Shown here in pieces: positions 22,868 through 34,413 of a stretch of 64,000 nucleotides of DNA (within the stretch, counting starts at the first letter, position 1; every line of letters starts with the position of its first letter). Origin of the DNA: Amyloporia xantha. Taxonomy: Eukaryota; Basidiomycota; Agaricomycetes; Polyporales; Adustoporiaceae. The stretch is from positions 62,001 to 126,000 of the forward strand of contig JAYKKR010000025.1 in assembly GCA_036971615.1 (NCBI GenBank), written 5' to 3'. The notes beneath the pieces were generated by a model. It did not search any database. It was not told the origin of the DNA and saw only the letters and a list, made by a program, of their open reading frames with translations. Position numbers and translations under genes: made by a program.

Positions 22868-25800
22868 ATGTATCAGTCTTCCAACTTCCGCAGGTCCCAG
22901 CCCGCACACGATACTCCCTCCGAAAAGTACCGTGCTCAAGCTAAGCATCTCCAGGAGCTCTTCCCGACGTGGTCAAACGAAGGTAGTAGGCGTCACCACT
23001 TTATGGACGACTGTCTGACCCACTCCGTTTTTAAGACTTCCAGTCTATCCTCACAGAAGTGAATGGAGATCTTGAGCTTGCTGCTACGAGGATTACGGAA
23101 GGTATGATTGTATTCACTCCTCTTTTTCTCGTCGCATGCATCGACCTGAGTGAGGCAGGCCACGCCGAGCAATGGGGCTCTGTGACTCGCAAGAAGGACA
23201 AGAAGGCAACTCCAGCTCAGACAAAAGATGCATCCTTCCAGAAAGAGCGTGGTGAGTTCCGCGGTGCTAGAGGCGGGCGCGGTGGAAGGGGTGGTCCGGG
23301 GCGGGGCGGTGCTGCCCGTGGTACCTTCGCTCGTGGTGGTCACCATGAGACCAACGGTTTCCGCCCCAAGTCTTCGCAAGCAGGAGACGTGTCTGTATCA
23401 AAGCGAGTTGAGGAGGTAGCGGCTTCTGACGCCGTCACACCCTCTACGCCGACGAACGGATCCGCGAAGCTTGCCGAAGATGCGTCACAAGCCTGGGGGG
23501 CGGCACCCGCAAGCCCTGCTTGGGACAATGCTCCGGCGGACTCGACCGCTACTACTACTTCAGCTTGGGCAACCAGTACGCCCTCGACATGGGGAGGTGA
23601 CGCCGCAGTCAACGGTTCAGCTTCTCCTGCCGTACCTGCAAACCATGCCCCGTCACCGAAGGTTGTGAAAACACCGGCGACGTCGAAATTGTCATGGGCT
23701 CAGATTGCCCGGTAAGTCTACCCTCAGAGTATCATTAGCCCAATGCTCATTTTGTTTCAGTGCGCAAGAGAAACCCACGGCACCTGCACCTGCTCCCGCA
23801 CCTACCCCAGCAGTTGTTACGGTTCCTGTCGCCACTCCATCCCCAGCCCCTGTCCCGTCAGCTTCTCTTGAAGAACCTCAAGAAACGTCATATGAGCCTA
23901 CTCCTCGAGAGGAGCCACAAGCAGAAATACAGCAACAAGGCTGGGAGGAGCCAACTACCGTACAACCCCCTCCTTGGGACGACGAACCTCAGGCGAGAGT
24001 TTCTGCCGAGTCGTGGACTGCTGCAGACGTGGCGCCTCCAGCTGTAGAGGAGCTCAAGTCAGCTGAGGCCACGCAAGACCCTGTACCTGAACCACCCGCT
24101 GTCCCAGAACCTGCTCCCTCTGCACTCCCGACTCAAGTACAACAACCCCCACCAGTGTCTGAGCCCGTGGTCGTACCACCGAAGCCACTTACGCCTGCTG
24201 CTCATACCAGGCCCGCAGCATCTTCTCATCGCGGAAGTGCCAAATTCAAGATCACAGATCAACCCGTCGTCATGCCCAGTTCGAATTTTGGAGCTGTCGA
24301 GAAAGTCGGCATGCAGTTTGGTAGTTTGAGCCTCGGTGGCGACGATTTGGACGTCAACGGGTATGGACTAATTTATAGACAGTTTGATGATGGTCTAACC
24401 GCGAAATCTTCAGTCACGATTTCTCCGCTGCAGAGACAGCTCCGGCTAGACCACAAGAGCAACCTACCCCCGAGGCGCAGCCTATGCCGCCTCATATTAC
24501 TGCTCAGCCACAGGAGTCTACCGCTGCTCCGGTCGCTTCACCTCCCACACAGACTCCCCTTAGCGTAGGGCCAAGCTCGTTCCAGCAACCAGTTCCGCAG
24601 CAGAGTCATACTCCTTCTCAACCCCTTTCCCAGCCGCAACACTCCTTACCGCCATCGCTCTCCCAGTCAGCGATTCCCACTCAGGCGTCTCTCCAGTCCC
24701 CGACACCCGCGTCTGCATCCATGTCGCAGTTCTCTCACCAGCAAGCACTGCCACAACAGTCCCTATCAAACCACCAGCTGCCTCAGAGCCAAGTGCAGTC
24801 TCAAATTCATAACTCGCACCACCAGTACGTTCAGCACGGTATCCCTACCCACCTTGACCCCTCGCAGAACCAGGCGCAGCACTCGCCGTCGGTGCCTCAG
24901 GCATCACAACAGCAGAGCCTGACTGGTCCGTCTTATTTCCGCCAACCAGATGCCCCGTACTTCCACACACCCACTCCTCCTGCTGGACAGTCGCAAGACA
25001 GCCCTTACGGCTCATTTGGCCAGCTTGGGCAACAGGTCCAGCACCAAGCTCAGGCGTCTCATATCGGCGGGTTTTCGGGTAACGAGTACGGGTATGGCGA
25101 GAACCAGAGGGTGCGTTCACTCTCGGTCAATTTGCGTAACTTATTTTCTGATAATTACTCATCCTAGCAGCAAAACTTCTACGATTCATATTCTGGTCCC
25201 ACTGGCTTTGGCAACCGCAGCGTCCTTGGTGGTCATGATGATATCAAGGGCTTGCCTGCCGGACAGCAACAGCCCCATGCCGCGCCTGGCCTACCTGCCG
25301 CTAACACTCAGCCGTCTCAGCAAATTCCTCCGGGGACTCAGGCCGGCAATCAGACACAGCCCAATGCGGGTCAAGGTCCCCAGCAGGGTTACCCTCCGCC
25401 ACTGCCTTACTACTATCCCTACCCGCAGAACCAGTACTATGGGTCGCCATACAGCTCCGGCTACAACTTGCCCCAGCCCTACGTCAAGTATCCCACTGTG
25501 TTCCAAGCGGGTCCCCCGGGTCCTCAGTCTGCGCCTTCGCCTGCTGCGAAACAGCCCCCGAGTGCTGTGCAGCCGCAATCGCCGTACGGCCAAGGCTTGT
25601 ATGGTCAACAGCATCCCTCGAACACGTACGAGGACATCGGATATCAGCACCACACGCAGCACTCTCACGGGCAAAGCGTTGGCAGTGGTCTGCCATCCAA
25701 TGATTATGGCAAGCATCAGTCACTGTACGGTACTGGCGGTCAAGGGATGCAAGGTTTCATGGGTCTTGGCCAGTCGACGGGTCCCTCATCCGGCCCGCCG

Positions 25801-26136
25801 ATCAGCCAGCGCGCAGGTGGAGCATCCCCTGAGACTGCCTACAAACCGTACGGCAACAGTGTTGGCGGCGTGAAGGATGTCGGCTCCAATGTTGGCGTTG
25901 GTGTGGGCCAAGGCGGTCAAGGCCCGCAGACTCGGGGCATCCAGCAGCCGTCTCAAGGCGGCTTCTACGGAGCACAGCGATTTGGCGCTAGTGCCTCGGT
26001 CCCGCAGAGTCAACAGGCGCAACAGCACCAGCCTCAAGGTCAGGGCCCGCAGGGTCATCTGGGGTACCCTCAGGGTGGTTCCGATGCGAGCTTTTATTCC
26101 TATCAACCTAGGCAGCAGCCGGGCTACTGGCAATAA
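22868..26136 (+). CDS. DEF1: DEF1-like RNA polymerase II degradation factor
   Basis: Start at the ATG 22868 (MYQSSNFRRSQ). A CUE-type ubiquitin-binding domain spans the first two introns: YRAQAKHLQELFP, then DFQSILTEVNGDLELAATRITEG, with HAEQWGSVTRKKDKK following as in fungal Def1. An RGG-rich patch (GGRGGRGGPGRGG) follows, then a very long Pro/Gln/Ser-rich disordered tail with many SQ, QQ and YG repeats ending QQPGYWQ. Known role of the family: Def1 promotes ubiquitin-dependent removal of stalled RNA polymerase II and is itself processed by the proteasome; the CUE domain recruits the Elongin-Cullin ligase. Introns lie near 22,985, 23,105, 23,713, 24,362 and 25,110. The tail's low complexity makes some exon edges uncertain. 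Confidence 0.85.
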
Positions 26137-26448
26137 ACGAAGGAGATATTGCACATAGGGTTACTGAAACGAGGCCTTTTCATTTCTGAATGTTCGTCTT
26201 GACTGCACGATGTCTGTTCTCGTCTCTTTTGATGCATTTGCTCTCCCGACTCTTGCGTTTTGTCAATCGTCTCCATTTTTGTCCTCTCATACATCTCATC
26301 TCCGTCTATCTCTCTCGTCTGCCTGTATGTTTATGATCCACCACTGTGGAGAAAATGCCTTGCTATAATGACATCCTTTCAGAGCACTCCGAATGAGAGA
26401 AAACGTGCAGCCTGAAGTATAATACAAAATGTAAGGCGAGATTTGTAG
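26137..26448. terminator. Shared 3' region of DEF1 and SRAP genes
   Basis: 312 bp between two convergent stop codons. T-rich stretches follow the DEF1 stop, and AT-rich sequence lies just beyond the SRAP stop. It should contain both polyadenylation sites; no strong AATAAA is visible. Confidence 0.4.
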
Positions 26449-28030
26449 CTATGATTTAGTGAAGAACTGCGTAATCTTGGCTGACCCCTCTGATCCTTTC
26501 GTCTGCTTCCGCTTCGGAGATGAAGTCTTCTGACAGTCTGTTCTGCTTTAATGAAAATATTGACATGTACTCACCTTAGCTGGGCTTCGGGTCACACGAG
26601 CACGCTTGACAACTCCGTCAAAACTGGTCTCATTAGGTGATAAAGTTGTACTCACCTTTGCAGGGGAGCCTTGACTTGGAGCCGCTGGCTCTTCCTTGAC
26701 AGGCGTCATCTCTTTTGACGGTGACTGCTTCAGAAAGCGCCTCAACGTACTGACGAGCGCATGGGCGTGTAGATTACCTTTACTTTGTTTGAGTCAGGAT
26801 TGTCGATATATTCAATATCGGAATCATTGTCCCATGCGTTGAGCTTCTCCAGCTTTGGTTTATTGCTTCCGGAGGCATCTTCCCGTTCCTGCTTGATGGG
26901 ATCGGACAAGTGCGGTGAAGGGCTAAGTTTCCTTTTCTTTGTAGGCGAAGGTTTGGAGGACGACGCATCCTTCTGCTTAGCGAACATCGCCTGGATGCCA
27001 TCCTTCCTCTCTGCGATAGGCTGGATAAAAGCTGGCGACTCCGTTCCCACCTTACCAACTTCCTTGGGGACTTGATAGCTTGAATATATTGAACGTGTGT
27101 AGTGATAGCCAAGGACATTCGAGCTCACCAAGCCAGAGGAGATGCTGTATCTTGATATGGCTCCACCAATTTGGACAATCGGGGTGTCCACTTCTGCGGT
27201 GAAGTGTCAAGCCAAGCGTTGAGGGCGTCAAGGGTTGATAGAATGACAGGCTGTCTATCGTGCAGCCACTGAAAATCCTTATTAGCAGCAGTGGTTACGA
27301 TAGTGAACGTCCAAAGTGGTTGACTCTCTCCTGGGGACGAGGAGCAGGCAGCAGACAGTAACGGAACGGTGAGAACTGTACATACCTTCGAGCACCGCAG
27401 TATCGTACAAACCGGCCAGCAGCATCAATCTTCCGTCTTCATGTTTAGTGAAGTGAGGCAAGCGCTCTTTGCCTTTCTTCAACCACTCATAATATCTGCA
27501 TGTCCCATGTCATTGGCTGAGATGCAAGACGGCCACATTACATACCCTTCGCACAATACAGCACAACGTCTCTTGCCCTTGATACTGGCCCACATTCCAC
27601 CGCTTTCGACCAAGTTCTCAGAGCGAGCATTAGTGGTGCTCAATTTCTTGTCCTCATGCTTGCTCCAGTGGGGAACAAGTCCCCATTTCATTGTCTGAAT
27701 AATCAACGCGTCTGGAGCGCTGTTACCACCATTATCTCCTGCCTCCCTCCGCCGTAGGACGGGTGCCTGGGAGCGCGGGGCGATGTTATGCCTGCGAGGA
27801 GCAATATGAGAGCTCGCGAAGATTCACGATTAATATTTTGATTGTACCTCGGTACAAATTGTTCTTGGCCAACCCATTCTGCGACATGAACGTTGTAGGC
27901 GTGAAGAGCTTGGACCTCCGCGTGCTATCAATGGACGAAACGCGTATCGTATAGTAATGTTGAGATGTGCCCGAGCGGATATTATGCGGTGCACACTCAC
28001 GGACAGTCCTAACGAGTAACGACCGCACAT
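26449..28030 (-). CDS. SRAP-domain abasic-site processing protein (HMCES/YedK family)
   Basis: The protein begins MCGRYSLGLS, so Cys2 is exposed after Met removal, the hallmark of SRAP proteins that form a covalent thiazolidine with abasic sites in single-stranded DNA. Introns then join VQALHAYNVHVAEW, HNIAPRSQAPVLRR, MKWGLVPHWSK, CAVLCEG|YYEW (active-site Glu), LAGLYDTAVLEG and QWLHDRQPVIL (active-site His). The C-terminal third is a disordered Lys/Ser/Pro tail. The last exon ends KITQFFTKS at 26449, where I-x-x-F-F resembles a PCNA-interacting motif. One junction near 26,745-26,790 is ambiguous: the obvious sites of the 37-bp intron do not preserve the best frame. It shares a 218-bp divergent promoter with the TAF8-like gene. 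Confidence 0.9.
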
Positions 28031-28248
28031 TTCAAGAAGAATTTCCCATTTAAATGTGAGAAGGGGGGCGTAGTCAATAGTTGAACTTGTAGAAGCACTT
28101 ATAGCGACCGAGCCTGAGGGTGCACCCGGTGCAGTACGATCAGAGGCCGCTGAGATTTAAAATGATTGGGCGGCGCTTGAACCCAAGATCTGAAAGCCAA
28201 CGACTACGACGACGCTGAGAACACGACGTACTTATAGGTTACCTACTC

Positions 28249-30061
28249 ATGGATGGAGGGGCAAAGAAACTCCTCGAGTCCGTCACCTACGAAACTCTTC
28301 ATGCTCAGAATTTCTCTCGTTCGTCCTCTCAGGCCACAAATGTCTTGACGGATCTTCTCTCCCGTTACCTCGCCCTCCTGACTACAACTTGTGCCAAATA
28401 CGCCGAACATGCGGGACGGCTGAGCATTTCTATTCGAGACGCAGTCTCTGCTCTTGACGAGCTTGGTGTGGACATGGATGAACTTAGCGGGTACTGTGCT
28501 TCAGAGGTAAGAGAGGTGTCGCGTTACGCCGTCCACACGGCGAGGAGGGTGGAAGACCTGGGCGAGTTCAAGGGTCAGTCGACCTGTGCTCTGTGCACCT
28601 CTCCTTTACATATATTCATCTCTTATAGCTTTTCTGGAAACGGGTCTGAGGGAAGACCGTGATGATGCAATTCCTCTCGTATATGCTCGAGTCCCTAGCC
28701 CGATGCTAGACGAGGATGACGAAGAAGAGCCAATGGTCTATGACGAGGAAGAAGAAGAGGAGCCGGCACAAGATGCCACTGTCAGCATGGATCTTGACCT
28801 AGACTCCCTCGAAGATGGCTCGTGGCTGAAGGGCAGAGATAATGGTGTCGACATCTTCCCGCCAGCATCACCACCACTGCCACTGTCCCCGATATCCAAT
28901 CCTTCAACACCACCGCGCAAGCGGCCACGGACAGCCAGCTGGCGTCCTGACTCTTATATCCCTGACTTCTTTCCCCCGTTCCCCACAGATTCACCCCGAC
29001 AATCACCATCACCCCCTCCGCAGGACACTTCGGCGCCCGCGAATGCTATCAAGCTCGAGCGAGCGGCCACTCCTCCACCATCCCAGCTCACAGCCTCTAC
29101 ATCTTCGGCGGACTATCTGACATCAATCCCTTATTACACGTCCGCGCTCGCGTCTGTGGACGCAACACATCTACCAGCGGTCTCCCTAGCTGCTTCCGAC
29201 TCCTCTGCTGCAGTGGCATCATCATCCTTGCCTTTGCCTCAGGTCCAACCTGCGCTCTTCGGAGCATATCATCATGTGCTAACACATCCACCCCCAATCA
29301 ATATTATTTCGGTCAATCCTGCGCGGTACCGAGTGGCTCTGGCATTCCTTGCTGAGGCAGAAGCACATCCTCGTTGGGAACCTGCTCCGACATTGTTCTC
29401 GAACACCGCTCCTAACGCGCCCCGTGTGGCCTCGATGGCGCCGTCCTTCCCAGTTCCCGTTGCCAAGCAATCGTTAACGCCTACAGATGGGAAACCGAGT
29501 AAAGAGGCGGAGCTGGAGAAAGACCGCAAGACCAATCTGCCATCTGTCCCTCCTAGATCAGTGGTCTTGTCAGAGCGAGTCACACCGCTCCTTAGTCAAC
29601 AGCCCTCGCGGATACCTAGTTTGGCGCGAGAGGTTCTACCAGTGAGTTTTTTAATACCCTTTCAAGATGTCGTACTCCAGACTCAACCCATAATATCGAA
29701 GGGTTCGGTGTACACTCGCACCACGCGTCTGACACATCCACCCGTCCTTCTTCGTGGAGACCAGAAGCTCACATATGGCCCCGGCATCAACGCGCCGTGG
29801 AACACAAATGCACCAATACCATCCCCGCTTGTACCCGCTGCTTTGAAGAACAAAGAAGGGAATGCGAACGGCATTCCCAATGGGAAAGATGTCGATGCTC
29901 CCGCGAAACCACTTCCGGATGCGCGTCTTTATGCCACATGGGATTACGAGCAGAAACGCTTTAATGAACCACTGCAAGTCCGGAGGGGAAGGATAAGTAG
30001 CATGCAGACTACGGTAGGAATGCCTCCGGTACGAGGGAGGAGTGAGAGCAGGGTCAGTTGA
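28249..30061 (+). CDS. TAF8-like protein: histone-fold (BTP) domain plus Pro-rich tail
   Basis: Exon 1 (28249-28573) encodes a bromodomain-associated histone fold: LLESVTYETLHAQNFSRSS, VLTDLLSRYLALLTTTCAKYAEHAGR, SISIRDAVSALDELG. A 55-bp intron joins it to a long exon (28629-30061) with an acidic patch (DEDDEEEP, EEEEEEP), a basic PRKRPR and the motif SYIPDFFPPFP, which matches the TAF8 C-terminal signature of PDFxPPFP type. Family role: TFIID subunit that pairs with TAF10. Total about 585 residues. A 39-bp stretch from 29,642 has GT...AG ends and is a multiple of three, so it could be an optional intron. TAF3 is the other possibility, but no PHD finger is present. Confidence 0.75.
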
Positions 30062-30423
30062 AGAGAAGATGTATTATTGGACGTTAGCATTGTTATTACC
30101 CAGTCACACCTGCTGTCGCGTGTTCCGTTGCAGATAAACTTAGTACGGTAGATATACAGAGTAATGGTTAGCAAAGATTCGTGAATGTGTTATTCTCGAA
30201 TTGACGGAAGGGAGATGGACGGATGTGATCGACGTCTCTATGGCAGTGTGCGGTCGTAACAACTGGCCCCCTGGGAATGTGAACAAAAGGCCCGTCGCAG
30301 GGTCGTCGCAGCTTTCCTCTCATCCTTCGCTGCCACTCCCTTTGTTACTTTCAGCTCCTCTGGTAGGGCTTGCTCAGGTCTCAGCTTTTTCAATCTTCGC
30401 AGCTGTCGTATCTTTTGTTCACG

Positions 30424-31252
30424 ATGCGTTCATTCCTGAGTTCCACCTTGCTGCTGGTCACCCTGCTCGCTAGTCGAGGTTGGTTCCTGTTCTCCCTACC
30501 TTCGCATCTGTGCTGACCCACACATACAAGCATTTGCTCTGGACAATATCGCTGTCGGTGGTTCGGTCGGGAACGTGTCGGCGACCAATTTTCTCACTGT
30601 CAATGACACTCAACTGACAATCGACGTCCGTCCTATCTCATACCGCATTCTGCGTGATACTCACCCCGTTCACCTGTGATAGTGTGCAAAGCAATGCGCT
30701 CCTGCGAACACTGCCATTCAGGTAGATGCTTCGGTGCTGCTCTCATGTCTATATTTTTGACGCCGTCATGTAGGCGTGCACAAACGATGCTTGTCTGTGC
30801 GACAGCGCCACGGTCACTGCCATCACGGCATGTGAGCAGTGTATGTTCGATGCCTTGATCACGAACGATACGACCGTGTCGGATCCCCGAGCGGGCTCAG
30901 CTACTGCGTTGACAGGTGTGTGTCCTCATTTGCCTTGATTGAGGTGAATTTAGACTGTATACATCTCATGCATCTAGCCTACGCTGCTGCTTGTGCTGCC
31001 GAGAACTTTACCGTCCCTACCTCGGAGATCACACTCACGATACCCTCCAATTGGGATGGTCCCATTTGGCCAAGGACTAGGGATTCCTGCTACGGTTTTG
31101 ACAGTTATGGCGGGGGCGGCACTTGGCAGTGGTGCTATTTTCATCATAAATACGATGTGATGACCGTCAACAGTGGTACCCAAAATCTTGTATTGACCAC
31201 AATCAGCATGTTCATAGTGGGTACGAAGGTTGGAATTGTATTCTTTCCTTGA
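30424..31252 (+). CDS. Small secreted cysteine-rich (CFEM-like) protein
   Basis: The ATG at 30424 opens a clear signal peptide (MRSFLSSTLLLVTLLASRAFA, split by an intron before the final AFA). Four short introns then join LDNIAVGGSVGNVSATN, CAKQCAPANTAIQ, ACTNDACLCDSATV...ACEQCMFDALI and AYAAACAAENFTVP. The spacing C-x3-C-x9-C-xxD-x-C-x-C...C-x2-C...C gives eight cysteines with an Asp before the fourth, which resembles CFEM domains of fungal secreted or GPI proteins that bind haem or act at host surfaces. The 3' end is uncertain: the frame runs to 31252, but an intron after NWDGPIW is possible. Weak similarity only; lower confidence for the CFEM name than for secretion. Confidence 0.6.
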
Positions 31253-31576
31253 TGGTAGCTCTCATCCATGTTGTCCACTCAGTGAGACGTGATGGAGGTG
31301 GTACGTTGCTGACCTTGGATATCAAGCGTACGTACGATCCACGACTGTATTGTCTAACGACTGGACACGAGGATGAGGTACATGAACGGACACGAACATC
31401 ATTGGTACATGCACAAACTGTTGGAGTACTGCTACGATGGAGAATGCTTCAGAAGTAAAAGACAATAAGCGTGTGGATGACAAACAGATATACGACCGAG
31501 ATGAACAATATAAACACAACCTGTGAAAGGATTAACGACGATTGCGAGACATGATATCCCAAATACTTACAAATAA

Positions 31577-32406
31577 CTAAGCACCCCTGGGAGCCTCCTT
31601 CCAGGAGATAGCCTGTATGTTTTATGTCGGCAAAGGGCGATATGGAGTATGATCAAAAGACAAACCTGCTCCTCGCCCATAGCGCTGACAATCGTGACGA
31701 GCAGGTCCTTACCCTCGTCAAACGCGGCAGAGATTTGGTCACCGAGCTCGCCCTCAGGGACCTTGACGTCGTCCTTGGCAGCACCATCCGCAGTCATCAA
31801 GTTGAGGAAGCCATCATCGATGTTGACCTAATTGAGGAATCCGTGTCAGGCAGTGACACAATCCGATGGTCGAGACCTCTTACGAGCTGGTATTCGTTAC
31901 GGAACACGTTGGGGACATCCATGTTGTGGGTGGAGGGACAAATATCCTCCTGTTAAGCACAAAGACGCAGGTACGGTGAGTGAAGTTGATCACGCCGACA
32001 GGCCACCCATTTTTCTTACCAGTTTTTTGCCGGTGAAGATCTACGGAATCATCAAAAAGCGTCCAGAGCCCATATTACAAAGTGAATGCTTACATCGATG
32101 GCGACCAAGTGGACCTTAGCGTGACCGTGCTTCCCGGTCTTCGAGGTGGACATCTCGACAATCTTGCAAGGGCGGCCTGCGCATGCTATTAGAACCAGAA
32201 GAGGTTTGAATACCAATGTAGTGCACCTTTTATGACGACGTGTCCGTTCTTGCGAAGAGCAGAGCACTGCATGGGGAAGGTCGTGGAGGCCCCGGCGCTG
32301 GCCTGGACAGTACAACTTGCGTTTAACGACTCGTTCACCATAGTTTATGAGCGGGAAGAAATCGCACCTGCTCGAAGTTGTGGTTGTGCTGCTCATCGTC
32401 AGACAT
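31577..32406 (-). CDS. eIF5A: Translation factor eIF5A
   Basis: Seven exons: 32406-32368, 32302-32227, 32176-32094, 32040-32020, 31949-31884, 31827-31666 and 31612-31577. They sum to 483 nt, i.e. 160 residues plus stop, the expected length. The protein starts [13 protein letters not shown]. It carries [12 protein letters not shown] with the hypusine-forming lysine at residue 54, then [27 protein letters not shown], and ends [18 protein letters not shown]. Exon 4 (21 nt, IFTGKKL) is a micro-exon. Known role: promotes peptide-bond formation at stalling motifs and termination after deoxyhypusine modification. It is divergent from the LIM gene over 299 bp and convergent with the secreted-protein gene. 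Confidence 0.97.
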
Positions 32407-32705
32407 GATGAAGTCGTGGAAAGTGAGGAGGGAGGGGAAAAAGAGAGGTTGTCTAGAGTGGGATGAGGACGAGGAGGAGGAGGAGGAGGACAGTGAACAC
32501 TGCTTACACTCGAAAAATGCGATCTTCATCAATTTTCTATCTCCGAATCATTCGTGGGAGAATCCGGTCATCTCCGGCGTCCGGACGGCAAGATTACCTA
32601 ATATGACATCTCGCCCGTACCAGCAGCCGGAGGGCGCAGTGGACTCGCTGAGTCTCGCTCTCAGGCAGCTGCAGCCTCCTGCACTGACCCCTCCACGACC
32701 ACACC

Positions 32706-34124
32706 ATGCATCCTTTTGGCGGGACACCCATCTGTCCCCGCTGCAACAAGGCAGTATATGCCGCGGAACAGGTATGTCCATCCACCATGATTGTTGTCCA
32801 TACCCGCCGACTCGAATCTGCAGATCATGGGCCCAGGACGTAAGGTAACATCATTCCGAATTGACCTCGTACGCATGCTCACCATTTCTCTCTCCGCAGT
32901 TATACCACAAGGTGAGAGCCTTTGGTACGTCTAACGTATCTTTCTAACCGAATTTTTTCCACGCATAGCCATGCCTGGCTTGCACTTCCTGTGGAAAGCG
33001 GTTGGATTCCTATAGTCTGCTCGAACACGATCAGGAGGTAAGCCATGGCGTAAACAATTATGTAAATGGCACACTCTCATCGTGCACGCTAGCCTTACTG
33101 GTAGGCGTTCCCTCGATGTTCCTCCTCGATGTTGGCAAACTCATGTATAACATGCAGCAAGAATTGTCATGTCAAGCTCTTTGCGACCCGTGATCTTCGC
33201 CTCGCTAATCTGCCCAATCGCGACGAAGTCTTTCTGTCACCTACCTCTCCGCCTACATCTCCCGTGCGTGCCAACATCTTTTCTTCCGCCCGCGCGGCTT
33301 CACCGCCAGTCCGTGCCTCTAATGCACCTCCGCTTCCAATGAGACGCCATGCGACCGGTGGTGGATCCATCGATAGGAAGAACGTCCCGTCGTCCTCCCC
33401 CGCGCCACCTATGCTGAAACCTACGCGAGCATTGAGTCCTGTGCGCGGTGCTCAGAATGACAGGTCGCAGCCGTTCGGAGCAGCTTATGATGAACAGATC
33501 GAGTCCGAGAAAGACATTACGGATGGCCAGGACCAGTTCCAGACCGCTGGGATGACCTCGACTCCGACTCACACCGGTCGTGTAGGAGGCCTTCCCCGAA
33601 CTGTGCCGTTGAGCCCCGTCCGCAACCGCTTCAACAGCGTGTCCTCCAGTCCCGTGAAGCTACCTGCAGTAGAAACGGGCGCCTCAGATATATTTACCTC
33701 TCCCGAGAAGCATACCTTTGACGCCGGGCCCCGGTTCAACTCACCCATCCTTCCGACGAGTACGGGGACGCGTTATGGAGTGGCATTGTCCGGCGGCAGT
33801 GCTAGTCCCATGGCGCCTATGATGACGGGGAGGCAGTGGGGTGGGGCGACGCCGACGTGCGGCAAGTGCGGCAAGACCGTGTATTTCGCAGAGCAGGTCA
33901 AGGCTATCGGAAAGACGTATCACAAAGGCTGTTTGCGCTGCACCGAGTGCAACACGCATCTTGATTCGACTCGGTTGACAGAGAAGGACGGTAGTCCATT
34001 CTGCCATCGCTGCTATGGGAAGGTATGCTGTCAGCTAAAGTATCGATGCAGGCCGTTGACTTCTTTGTAGCTGTATGGACCACAAGGCAGTGGATATGCA
34101 CTGCTGGGCAAGGCCGGTGGCTAG
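32706..34124 (+). CDS. Two-LIM-domain protein (CRP/CSRP-like)
   Basis: Exons 32706-32771, 32824-32844 (21 nt), 32900-32911 (12 nt), 32969-33037, 33093-33100 (8 nt), 33158 to about 34020, and the last to 34124. Spliced, they give an N-terminal LIM domain (ICPRCNKAVYAAEQ, IMGPGRK, LYHKPCLACTSCGKRLD, EPYCKNCHVKLF) and a C-terminal LIM domain (TCGKCGKTVYFAEQ, AIGKTYHKGCLRCTECN, FCHRCYGK) ending LYGPQGSGYALLGKAGG. About 240 residues of Ser/Pro-rich linker separate them. The 8-nt exon CCTTACTG is essential: without it the first LIM domain loses its last zinc ligand pair and the frame. LIM pairs of this type usually scaffold actin or signalling complexes. The partner is unknown. Confidence 0.92.
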
Positions 34125-34413
34125 TGCGATTATTATTTCTCGAAGGCCTTGATCATCTTCCGTATCCCTGTCGGTGGGTTCATCAATGAGGCCTTTCACG
34201 CTGACTTTTCCTTCATCTACTCGCAGCATTACTTCCGCGAGTTTGTCGCCGGACTCTATGCTCAACCTGGATGCATGTAGTTGTTGCAGTTCTATTTTAT
34301 GACTATATACAGCCCGCTACGTACGTAACTACCGCGCGTGGACATTACACTCCTATTATCCTACAACATGTAGAGCTTCCAGATGACAATCTAGGGTTAG
34401 CCGTAAATTGAAA

